Shown: positions 1 to 5,732, numbered from the stretch's first letter. The stretch: DNA of 6,274 nucleotides from an uncultured Rikenellaceae bacterium (GCA_947176715.1 CAMWRR010000115.1:1-6274), one strand, 5' to 3'. Notes: generated from the sequence alone by a model not told the origin. Program-made: numbers and translations.

Positions 1-2082
1 AAACGCGACGGTAAGCGGGAAGCTTTCTCGGTAGAAAAAATCAACCGGGCCGTAAGCAAGGCCTTTCTTGCGGTGGGCGGCTACGCCACCGACGACGACC
101 TCACCTCGGTGCTGAGCCGTGTGCATATCTCCGACGGCATGAGTGTGGAGGAGATACAGAACCAGGTGGAGGTAGCGCTCATGGCCGAACGCTACTTCGC
201 AGTGGCCAAGAGCTATATGCTCTACCGTCAGAAACACACCGAAGACCGCGAGGACCGTGACAAGCTCCGCTTCCTAATCGACTACTGCAACGCCTCCAAC
301 CCCGCCACCGGAAGCAAGTACGACGCCAATGCCAACGTGGAGAAAAAGAACATTGCCACCCTCATAGGCGAGCTACCCAAATCGAATTTCATACGACTCA
401 ACCGCCGGATGCTCACCGACCGCATCAAGGAAATGTACGGCAAGGAGTTGGCCGACAGATACATATACCTGCTTAACAACCACTTCATATATAAGAACGA
501 CGAGACCTCCATGGCCAACTACTGCGCCTCCATAACCATGTATCCGTGGTTGCTCGGCGGCACTCTCTCCATAGGGGGCAACTCTGCGCGACCCACCAAC
601 CTCAAGTCGTTCTGCGGCGGATTCGTCAACATGGTTTTCATAGTGTCGAGCATGTTGAGCGGTGCGTGCGCCACTCCCGAGTTTCTTATGTATATGGACT
701 ACTTCATACGTCAGGAGTACGGTGACGACTATTACGGCCGTGCCGACGAGGTGGTCGACCTCTCCAAGCGTCGCCGCACTATAGATAAGATTATAACCGA
801 CTGTTTCGAACAGATCGTCTACTCCATAAATCAACCCACGGGAGCGCGCAATTTCCAAGCCGTCTTCTGGAACGTAGCCTATTACGACCGTTACTATTTC
901 GATAGTCTCTTCGGCGAATTCGTCTTCCCTGACGGCTCGCGTCCCGTGTGGGAGTCGCTAAGCTGGCTGCAGAGACGTTTCATGACGTGGTTCAACAAGG
1001 AGCGCACCAAAACGGTACTGACATTCCCCGTGGAGACAATGGCTCTGCTGACCAAAGACGGCGACGTGATAGACCATGAATGGGGCGACATAACGGCCGG
1101 TATGTACGCCGAGGGGCACTCGTTCTTCACCTACATAAGCGACAATGCCGACTCACTATCGAGCTGTTGCCGTCTGCGCAACGAGATACAGGATAACGGC
1201 TTCAGCTACACGCTCGGTGCGGGCGGCGTCTCCACCGGCTCCAAAAGCGTTCTCACAATAAACCTCAACCGTTGCATACAATATGCCGTCAAGAACGGAA
1301 TGCACTATCTAAAGTTCCTCGAAGAGGTTGTCGACCTCGTGCATAAAGTGCAAACCGCCTATAACGAGAACCTCAAGAACTTGCAGGCCAAAGGCATGTT
1401 GCCCCTGTTCGACGCCGGATATATCAACCTATCGCGTCAGTACCTGACCGTCGGTGTCAACGGATTGGTGGAGGCGGCGGAGTTTCTCGGCATGCCAATA
1501 AACGACAACGACCGTTACGCCGGTTTCGTGCAGAAGGTATTGGGGTTGATAGAACGCTACAACAAGAAATACCGCACCAAAGAACTAATGTTCAACTGCG
1601 AGATGATACCGGCCGAAAACGTGGGTGTCAAACACGCCAAATGGGACCGCGAAGACGGCTATGCTGTGCCGCGTGACTGTTATAACTCCTATTTCTACGT
1701 AGTGGAGGACGACTCGCTCAACGTAATAGACAAATTTCGCCTCCACGGACGCCGTTACATAGAACACCTCACAGGCGGCTCGGCCCTGCACATGAATCTG
1801 GAGGATCATCTCTGCAAAGAACAATACCGCCACCTGCTTCGCGTAGCCGCCATCGAAGGATGCAACTATTTCACATTCAACATCCCCAACACCGTTTGTA
1901 ACAAATGCGGCCATATCGACAAACGCTACCTCGAGGAGTGCCCCGAGTGCCACAGCGACGATACCGACTATCTCACCCGTGTGATAGGCTACATGAAACG
2001 AGTCTCCAACTTCTCTGCCGCACGGCAGAGAGAGGCGGCGCAACGATACTACGGCACATTGTCGGAAAGCGAGGGAAACTAA
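1..2082 (+). CDS. nrdD: Anaerobic (class III) ribonucleoside-triphosphate reductase, 5' end missing
   Basis: The frame is open from base 1, so the gene starts upstream; the GTG at 73 is internal. 693 residues are visible. The enzyme reduces ribonucleotides to deoxyribonucleotides in the cytoplasm without oxygen, using a glycyl radical. Visible residues 1 to about 85 form an ATP-cone (KRDGKREAFSVEKI), the allosteric nucleotide site. Cys175 (in MANYC) aligns by eye with the thiyl-radical cysteine (T4 Cys79), and Cys390 of SSCCRLR with T4 Cys290. A zinc-site pattern follows: Cys633, Cys636, Cys647, Cys650. Gly663 in RVIGYM is the glycyl-radical site, and the protein ends 30 residues later, as expected for the family. 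The asparagine expected in formate-using enzymes is not evident near residue 414, so this may be a thiol-reductant subtype (inference). nrdG follows after 28 bases, implying one operon. The family call is very secure; the subtype is not. The promoter lies outside the window. Confidence 0.97.
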   Translation, partial: KRDGKREAFSVEKINRAVSKAFLAVGGYATDDDLTSVLSRVHISDGMSVEEIQNQVEVALMAERYFAVAKSYMLYRQKHTEDREDRDKLRFLIDYCNASNPATGSKYDANANVEKKNIATLIGELPKSNFIRLNRRMLTDRIKEMYGKELADRYIYLLNNHFIYKNDETSMANYCASITMYPWLLGGTLSIGGNSARPTNLKSFCGGFVNMVFIVSSMLSGACATPEFLMYMDYFIRQEYGDDYYGRADEVVDLSKRRRTIDKIITDCFEQIVYSINQPTGARNFQAVFWNVAYYDRYYFDSLFGEFVFPDGSRPVWESLSWLQRRFMTWFNKERTKTVLTFPVETMALLTKDGDVIDHEWGDITAGMYAEGHSFFTYISDNADSLSSCCRLRNEIQDNGFSYTLGAGGVSTGSKSVLTINLNRCIQYAVKNGMHYLKFLEEVVDLVHKVQTAYNENLKNLQAKGMLPLFDAGYINLSRQYLTVGVNGLVEAAEFLGMPINDNDRYAGFVQKVLGLIERYNKKYRTKELMFNCEMIPAENVGVKHAKWDREDGYAVPRDCYNSYFYVVEDDSLNVIDKFRLHGRRYIEHLTGGSALHMNLEDHLCKEQYRHLLRVAAIEGCNYFTFNIPNTVCNKCGHIDKRYLEECPECHSDDTDYLTRVIGYMKRVSNFSAARQREAAQRYYGTLSESEGN
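2012..2031 (+). repeat. Perfect 9-bp inverted repeat inside the 3' end of nrdD
   Basis: TCTCTGCCG (2012-2020) and CGGCAGAGA (2023-2031) are exact reverse complements separated by two bases. As RNA this gives an 8-bp stem with a GCAC loop, about 50 bases before the nrdD stop and 80 before the nrdG start. There is no T-tract, so it is not a classical terminator. It could tune nrdD and nrdG mRNA stability or translation, or be incidental to the codons for FSAARQRE. Confidence 0.5.
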
Positions 2083-2110
2083 GACAGACATTACGATAAC
2101 CGCACAGCCC

Positions 2111-2572
2111 ATGTTAAAGTACTACAATTTCGACATTGTCTTCGCCGAAATACCGGGCGAGGTGACATTAGCCCTCAACATCACAGGGTGCCCCAATAAT
2201 TGTGCGGGATGCCACAGCCCCCATCTGAGGGAAGATACGGGACAAGTGCTTGACGACGACGAATTGTTGTCGCTGATAGAGCGTTACGGCCGGGCGGTTA
2301 CGTGTGTCTGTTTCATGGGCGGCGATAACGACCCGCAGGAGGTGGCGCGGCTTGCCGGAACGGTACGGTCGCACTCCACGCTACGAACGGGATGGTATTC
2401 GGGGCGTGACGAATTGCCAGGCTACGATATACTCTCGTCGTTGGATTATATCAAGACAGGCCCTTACAGGAAAGAGGCGGGTCCGCTCGGCACTCCTGCG
2501 ACCAATCAACGGATGTATCGCATAACTGACGGCACTCTGGACGACATAACCCGCATGTTTCTTAAAAAGTAA
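2111..2572 (+). CDS. nrdG: Anaerobic ribonucleotide reductase activating protein (radical SAM)
   Basis: A 153-residue protein, typical for NrdG. It reductively cleaves S-adenosylmethionine at a [4Fe-4S] cluster to place the glycyl radical on NrdD. The cluster cysteines form CxxxCxxC at residues 27, 31 and 34 (GCPNNCAGCH), with the SAM-contacting GGD motif at 70-72 in CFMGGDNDPQE. The N-terminal strand MLKYYNFDIVFAEIPGEVTLALNITGC matches the family pattern in which a substrate-facing strand precedes the cluster loop. The ATG at 2111 is the only sensible start: it is 28 bases after the nrdD stop and leaves the cluster motif at the usual distance. No Shine-Dalgarno sequence is seen, which is normal for Bacteroidota. 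Co-transcription with nrdD is expected. The gene appears intact, with no missing catalytic residue. Confidence 0.96.
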   Translation: MLKYYNFDIVFAEIPGEVTLALNITGCPNNCAGCHSPHLREDTGQVLDDDELLSLIERYGRAVTCVCFMGGDNDPQEVARLAGTVRSHSTLRTGWYSGRDELPGYDILSSLDYIKTGPYRKEAGPLGTPATNQRMYRITDGTLDDITRMFLKK

Positions 2573-2638
2573 CCTCCGTATACGACATATCCGCAAATAC
2601 CGGGACCTCTTGCGTGTTGATAAATTGTTGCAAAAAAG

Positions 2639-2656
2639 GGCGTATAAAAATATGCC
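2639..2656. other. Small A/T-rich hairpin in the nrdG to DUF3467 gap
   Basis: GGCGTAT (2639-2645), loop AAAA, ATATGCC (2650-2656) give a 7-bp stem with one G-T wobble. It sits just upstream of the -7 element at 2674 and covers the place where a -33 element would fall. On the minus strand it is followed by CCCTTTTTTG, a terminator-like arrangement, but no minus-strand gene is visible to feed it. Confidence 0.3.
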
Positions 2657-2673
2657 GTGCGGACGATGTTGCC

Positions 2674-2681
2674 TACCTTTG
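2674..2681 (+). promoter_or_regulatory. Bacteroidota-type -7 promoter element for the DUF3467 gene
   Basis: TACCTTTG matches the Bacteroides primary-sigma -7 consensus TAnnTTTG exactly and is followed by C, as is common. It lies 21 bases before the ATG at 2703, implying a short leader. A clear -33 TTTG at the usual 17 to 23 base spacing is not seen; TTGTTG at 2625-2630 is too far upstream. The -7 element and its position carry the call. Confidence 0.6.
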
Positions 2682-2702
2682 CCGTCATAAAAAAGCTAAA
2701 CG

Positions 2703-3020
2703 ATGAAAATGGACAAGATAATGCCGGAGGAGGTAAACATAGAGATCGACGAGAAGATCGCCGACGGAGCCTACTCCAACCTCGCCATAATATCGCACTC
2801 GTCGAGCGAGTTCGTGCTCGACTTCATCTGCCTCATGCCCGCGGCCGAAAAGGGGCGTGTGCGTAGCCGCATCATACTGGCCCCCGAGCACGCCAAACGT
2901 CTGTTGCTCTCGCTCAGGGAGAACATAGGCCGTTACGAGAAGGCCTTCGGTCAGATAGAGATACACCCTATGGAGCACGAGATAGACCCCGTGGGTGTCA
3001 CCACCGTAGGCGAAGCGTAA
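2703..3020 (+). CDS. DUF3467 family protein
   Basis: A 105-residue soluble protein with no signal peptide or membrane segment. The core (about residues 9-85) matches my memory of the DUF3467 family: NIEIDEKIADGAYSNLAIIS, then SSSEFVLDFICLMP, then a basic linker, then SRIILAPEHAKRLLLSLREN and IGRYEKAFGQI. The alternating strand pattern ends in a helix (PEHAKRLLLSLRENIGRYEKAFG). The C-terminal tail (about 88-105) is acidic and probably flexible. The biochemical function is not known to me. An in-frame ATG lies two codons downstream (2709), so the start may be either; 2703 is preferred because of the A-rich stretch before it. The promoter at 2674 suggests it begins its own transcript. It could continue into efp, although efp has a promoter of its own. 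The family call is strong; no function can be assigned. Confidence 0.9.
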   Translation: MKMDKIMPEEVNIEIDEKIADGAYSNLAIISHSSSEFVLDFICLMPAAEKGRVRSRIILAPEHAKRLLLSLRENIGRYEKAFGQIEIHPMEHEIDPVGVTTVGEA

Positions 3021-3050
3021 GGGTGTAGGCCCTCGCGCGGGGCGTGCCGT

Positions 3051-3081
3051 TTTGCCGATTGCGATTTTTTTGTTAGTTTTA
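3051..3081 (+). promoter_or_regulatory. Bacteroidota-type promoter for efp
   Basis: TTTG at 3051-3054 is separated by 19 bases from TAGTTTTA at 3074-3081. This fits the -33/-7 pattern TTTG, 17-23 bases, TAnnTTTG with a single mismatch in the last base. The -7 element ends 27 bases before the efp ATG. The spacer contains a run of seven T (3065-3071). Confidence 0.55.
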
Positions 3082-3108
3082 CGGCGGAAAACAATAATAG
3101 AAACAGAT

Positions 3109-3675
3109 ATGGCTACAACAGCTGACCTTAAGAACGGCATGTGCATAGAGCTTAACGGCAAGACCATGCTCGTGGTGGAGTTCCAGCACGTCAAACCCGG
3201 CAAGGGTCCCGCTTTCGTGCGCACCAAGCTCAAGAACATAGAGAACGGACGCACTATCGACAACACATTCACCGCAGGCGAGAAGATAGAGCCGGTGCGT
3301 GTGGAGCGTCGCCCCTATCAGTATCTCTATGAGGACGATATGGGTTGCAACTTCATGCACACCGAGACATTCGAACAGATCGTCATAGACAGAGGCCTCA
3401 TCGAGAACTCCGACCTCATGAAAGAGGGACAGGTGGTGGAGGTGATGTTCCACACCGACAAAGAGGCCGTGCTCACCGCAGAGTTGCCCCCCATAGTGGA
3501 TATGGAGGTGACCTACACCGAGCCGGGCGTAAAGGGCGACACCGCTTCGTCCAACGCGCTCAAACCCGCCACAGTCGAGACCGGCGCTACCGTCAAAGTG
3601 CCTCTCTTCATCAACACTGGCGACAAAATACGCGTAGATACCCGCACCCGCGAGTATTACGAGCGTATCAGATAG
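3109..3675 (+). CDS. efp: Translation elongation factor P
   Basis: A 188-residue protein, the standard EF-P length. It binds between the ribosomal P and E sites and relieves stalling at consecutive prolines. The N-terminal KOW-like domain (about 1-65) carries the tip loop VKPGKGPAF with Lys32 at the position of E. coli Lys34, the residue that contacts the CCA end of P-site tRNA. Two OB domains follow (about 66-128 and 129-188). The C-terminal family signature is clear: KPATVETGATVKVPLFINTG. The ATG at 3109 (MATTADLKNG) is preferred over the in-frame TTG at 3052. It gives the family length, has an A-rich upstream stretch and sits below a good promoter, whereas the TTG lies inside that promoter. 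The palindromic PGKGP loop is notable because it bears on whether Lys32 is modified. No modification gene (epmA/epmB, earP, ymfI) is visible in this window. Confidence 0.98.
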   Translation: MATTADLKNGMCIELNGKTMLVVEFQHVKPGKGPAFVRTKLKNIENGRTIDNTFTAGEKIEPVRVERRPYQYLYEDDMGCNFMHTETFEQIVIDRGLIENSDLMKEGQVVEVMFHTDKEAVLTAELPPIVDMEVTYTEPGVKGDTASSNALKPATVETGATVKVPLFINTGDKIRVDTRTREYYERIR

Positions 3676-3680
3676 ACGAA

Positions 3681-3702
3681 AGGCGACCCTTTGCGGTCGC
3701 TT
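3681..3702 (+). other. Hairpin immediately after the efp stop
   Basis: GCGACC (3683-3688), loop CTTTGC, GGTCGC (3695-3700) form a perfect 6-bp stem, extended to 8 bp by A-T and a G-T wobble. It starts 5 bases after the efp stop codon. The bases that follow (TTGCAG) are not a T-tract, so it is more likely a 3'-end stabiliser or a pause site than a full terminator. Confidence 0.4.
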
Positions 3703-3762
3703 GCAGTCCCGACGTTGTCCCCCCTGCGGCGGACATGGCGAAGAGACGTTTTTTGAAAGCAT

Positions 3763-3799
3763 GAGCACCGGATACAACCTGTTTTCGGTGCTCTATTTA
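3763..3799 (+). terminator. Probable intrinsic terminator downstream of efp
   Basis: GAGCACCG (3763-3770) and CGGTGCTC (3786-3793) form a perfect 8-bp stem around a 15-base loop, followed by TATTTAT. The stem is strong and the T-tract is interrupted. This is the best candidate for ending the efp transcript, about 90 bases after its stop. Confidence 0.5.
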
Positions 3800-3820
3800 T
3801 AACAGGCATAAGGTTTACAT

Positions 3821-3864
3821 AAAGAGGGGTTATGGGCCTCACGGACCGAAAGAGGGGTTACGGG
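3821..3864 (+). repeat. Two 16-base direct repeats, 28 bases apart
   Basis: AAAGAGGGGTTATGGG (3821-3836) and AAAGAGGGGTTACGGG (3849-3864) differ at a single base. A second, shorter repeat, CGGACCGAAAG, occurs at 3842-3852 and again at 3876-3886. The two repeat families interleave. They may be protein-binding sites on DNA or RNA, or traces of local duplication. Confidence 0.6.
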
Positions 3865-3881
3865 TAAGGTCCGTCCGGACC
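3832..3881 (+). promoter_or_regulatory. Possible attenuator-like leader with mutually exclusive hairpins
   Basis: ACGGACC (3841-3847) pairs perfectly with GGTCCGT (3868-3874). The same right arm can instead pair with GGACC (3877-3881), so the two hairpins exclude each other. An 11-codon frame, ATG at 3832 to TAA at 3865-3867 (MGLTDRKRGYG), covers the left arm and stops one base before the shared arm. That is the geometry of translation-coupled leaders. There is no T-tract after the second hairpin and no recognised riboswitch motif, so the regulatory reading is inference. Confidence 0.3.
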
Positions 3882-3911
3882 GAAAGGCATACTATTTGCA
3901 CACTCTTTTTC

Positions 3912-3938
3912 CGCCGGAACATATCTATCTGTCCGGCG
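3912..3938 (+). other. 7-bp hairpin in the kinase leader
   Basis: CGCCGGA (3912-3918) and TCCGGCG (3932-3938) are exact reverse complements around a 13-base A/T-rich loop. The element ends 69 bases before the kinase start. It is followed by TTAATCTTAA rather than a T-tract. It could be an operator, a UTR structure, or a weak terminator for the preceding leader. Confidence 0.35.
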
Positions 3939-4007
3939 ACTTAATCTTAATCGGGAGACCTTTTCCTGTCCGGAGCCATAGGGCCGGGCACCTCACCAAA
4001 AAACACA

Positions 4008-5669
4008 ATGCCAATGGAAACTGTCAAGATAAGATGCGAGAACAACGGCAAGGAGATTCTTGTAAGCAAAGGGACCTCGCTCGGAGAGATAGCCTCCCTC
4101 CTCTCGCTGGGTAACAGATATCCGTTCATAGCCGCATACGTCAATAACAGGTCGGAAGATCTCAACGACCGGGTGTACGAGCCCCGGAACGTGCGGTTCA
4201 TAGACGCCACCCATTTCGAGGGTGCGCGCGTCTACCAGCGTACGCTCTTCTTCGTGCTCTACAAGGCCGTACGCGACCTCTATCCGGAGGCCGTCCTCAA
4301 GATACAGCACTCTCTGGGGCGCGGATTCTATTTCGTGCTGGAGGGGGCCGCGGCGGGCGACGATACTGCCGCACGTCTCAAAAAGCGTATGCGCGAGCTG
4401 GTGGAGGCCGATCTGCCCATAGTGCGCGACATAGTCTACCGCGACGATGCCGAGAACTACTATGCCGGCGACAGCGACAAACTGCGCCTTATCAACACCC
4501 GCCGACACCTCTACGTCACAGTCGACACCATGGCCGACGTACACGGCTATCTCTACGGCACGCTGGCTCCGTCGAGCGGCTCCGTACCGGTGTTCGACAT
4601 ACGTCCGTTCTACGACGGCTTTCTGTTGTGCGTGCCGCGTCGCAGCGACCCCGAGACCATCGACGAACCCGGCTCCATAGAGAAGATGTTCGACGTATTC
4701 TCGCGTCACAAGGAGTGGCTGAAAGTGCTCGACGTATCGAACATAGGGCTTTTGAACGCCAAGATCATAGACGGCAAGGCCGGCGACCTGATAAAGATAG
4801 GCGAGGCCATGCAACAGCGGCTCTTCATGCAACTGAGCGACACCATAATGGGCAGGCGCGACGAGGGGCTGAAGCTGATACTGATATCTGGCCCATCGTC
4901 GAGCGGCAAGACCACTTTCAGCATGCGTCTTAACATAGAGCTGAGGCTGTTCGGGCTCAAACCGGTGGTGCTCTCTATGGACAACTATTTCGTCGACCGC
5001 GACAAGACCCCTCTGGACGAAAAGGGCAAACACGACTTCGAGGCGTTGGAGGCGGTAGATCTGGAGCTTTTCAACGACAACCTCTCGCGCCTCATTGCAG
5101 GCGAAAGGGTGGAGATACCCAAGTTCGACTTCCGCGACGGACACCGTTACTACGACGGCACCTATCTGGAGCTGTCGCCCGACTCGGTCATAATAGTGGA
5201 GGGGATACACGCGCTCAATCCGGCTATTGCCGGGGACATACCGCGCAACAAGACGTTCCGCATATACGTCTCGGCCCTCACCTCCATATCAATGGACAAC
5301 CTCTCGCGTTTCTCCACCACCGACAACAGGCTCCTGCGCCGCATAGTGCGCGACAGCCGTTACCGCAACCACTCGGCCTTGGAGACCATACGCCGTTGGG
5401 GAAGCGTACGCCGCGGCGAGGAGAAGAACATATTCCCCTATCAGGAGGAGGCCGACTACATGTTCAACAGTTCGCTGATATTCGAGATAAGCATACTCAA
5501 GCGTTATGCCGAACCGTTGCTCATGGAGGTGCCCGACACCGAGGAGGAGTACAGCGAAGCGAGCCGTCTGATAGGCATGCTCGACTTCTTCATGCCCATA
5601 GACGACAAGGAGGTGCCGCCCACATCGCTCATACGCGAGTTCATAGGGGGCAGCAGCTTCAAATATTAG
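4008..5669 (+). CDS. Nucleoside (uridine-type) kinase with N-terminal TGS and ThrRS-like domains
   Basis: A 553-residue cytoplasmic protein. Residues about 4-66 form a TGS domain. Residues about 70-215 resemble the SAD/N2 domain of threonyl-tRNA synthetase (LYPEAVLKIQHSLGRGFYF, then LKKRMRELVEADLPI). A linker of about 70 residues follows. The kinase half is of the uridine kinase/phosphoribulokinase class: P-loop GPSSSGKT at 295-302, SMDNYF with Asp325 as probable catalytic acid, KFDFRDGHRYYDG at 372-384, Walker-B-like VIIVEGIHAL at 394-403, and a lid with IVRDSRYRNHS and VRRGEEKNIFPYQEEAD at 446-483. It probably phosphorylates a pyrimidine nucleoside for salvage; the exact substrate is not readable. 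The ThrRS editing motif HxxxH is replaced by Arg78/Phe82, so tRNA editing is unlikely. ATGs at 4008 and 4014 are both possible starts; the A-rich stretch favours 4008. Databases usually label this architecture simply nucleoside kinase. Confidence 0.93.
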   Translation: MPMETVKIRCENNGKEILVSKGTSLGEIASLLSLGNRYPFIAAYVNNRSEDLNDRVYEPRNVRFIDATHFEGARVYQRTLFFVLYKAVRDLYPEAVLKIQHSLGRGFYFVLEGAAAGDDTAARLKKRMRELVEADLPIVRDIVYRDDAENYYAGDSDKLRLINTRRHLYVTVDTMADVHGYLYGTLAPSSGSVPVFDIRPFYDGFLLCVPRRSDPETIDEPGSIEKMFDVFSRHKEWLKVLDVSNIGLLNAKIIDGKAGDLIKIGEAMQQRLFMQLSDTIMGRRDEGLKLILISGPSSSGKTTFSMRLNIELRLFGLKPVVLSMDNYFVDRDKTPLDEKGKHDFEALEAVDLELFNDNLSRLIAGERVEIPKFDFRDGHRYYDGTYLELSPDSVIIVEGIHALNPAIAGDIPRNKTFRIYVSALTSISMDNLSRFSTTDNRLLRRIVRDSRYRNHSALETIRRWGSVRRGEEKNIFPYQEEADYMFNSSLIFEISILKRYAEPLLMEVPDTEEEYSEASRLIGMLDFFMPIDDKEVPPTSLIREFIGGSSFKY

Positions 5670-5680
5670 GGCCTTAAAGG

Positions 5681-5720
5681 GCTCGCAGACAGCTTAAGGG
5701 GCTATCTGCGGGCGGAATTT
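5681..5720 (+). terminator. Stem-loop after the kinase gene, possible terminator or attenuator
   Basis: GCTCGCAGA (5681-5689) and TCTGCGGGC (5705-5713) form a 9-bp stem with one wobble. The stem continues inward past a mismatch as AGC/GCT. GGAATTTATTATAT follows, a weak T-rich tail. An alternative pairing, CCTTAA (5672-5677) with TTAAGG (5694-5699), would disrupt it. Only 19 bases separate the stem from the next start codon. Confidence 0.45.
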
Positions 5721-5732
5721 ATTATATAGGAG

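Larger units (their letters stand above)
3676..4007. other. Structured 332-base intergenic region between efp and the kinase gene
   Basis: No protein gene of family-like quality is seen here. In order it holds: a hairpin just after the efp stop (3681-3702); an unremarkable G/C-rich stretch with a T6 run (3749-3754); a terminator-like stem-loop (3763-3799); two near-identical 16-base direct repeats and overlapping alternative hairpins (3821-3881); a further 7-bp hairpin (3912-3938); and an A-rich stretch before the kinase start. TACTATTTG at 3890-3898 resembles a -7 element but has three rather than two bases between TA and TTTG and lacks a good -33 partner. The kinase promoter therefore remains unplaced. 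I looked for rpmH and tRNA here and found neither. Confidence 0.6.

Noticed and set aside
3030..3044. G/C-rich GCCC/GGGC hairpin between the DUF3467 gene and efp as a terminator.
   Set aside because: The stem is only 4 to 5 bp and there is no following T-tract; the nearby T-run belongs to the efp promoter spacer.
3052..3108. A TTG start giving EF-P 19 extra N-terminal residues.
   Set aside because: It falls inside the probable promoter and would make the protein longer than the 188-residue family standard; ATG 3109 fits alignment and context.
2685..3272. A 195-codon minus-strand frame spanning the DUF3467 gene and the start of efp.
   Set aside because: It lies antisense to two recognised genes and to both promoter elements, and shows no family resemblance.
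3079..3777. A 232-codon minus-strand frame covering efp.
   Set aside because: Same codon-boundary artefact opposite a certain EF-P gene; no domain, and it begins in the efp terminator region.
3890..3898. TACTATTTG as the kinase -7 promoter element.
   Set aside because: It has three bases between TA and TTTG instead of two, and no TTG at a suitable -33 distance; kept only as a weak possibility.
3896..4114. A 72-codon + frame overlapping the kinase start.
   Set aside because: It begins in the leader, runs out of frame into the TGS-domain coding sequence, and has no recognisable motif.
3993..5210. A 405-codon open frame on the minus strand opposite the kinase gene.
   Set aside because: It shares codon boundaries with the kinase gene, so its stops would require TTA, CTA or TCA in the sense strand, codons this gene nearly avoids. 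The product has no recognisable domain and is biased in composition. The sense frame is a clear protein family.
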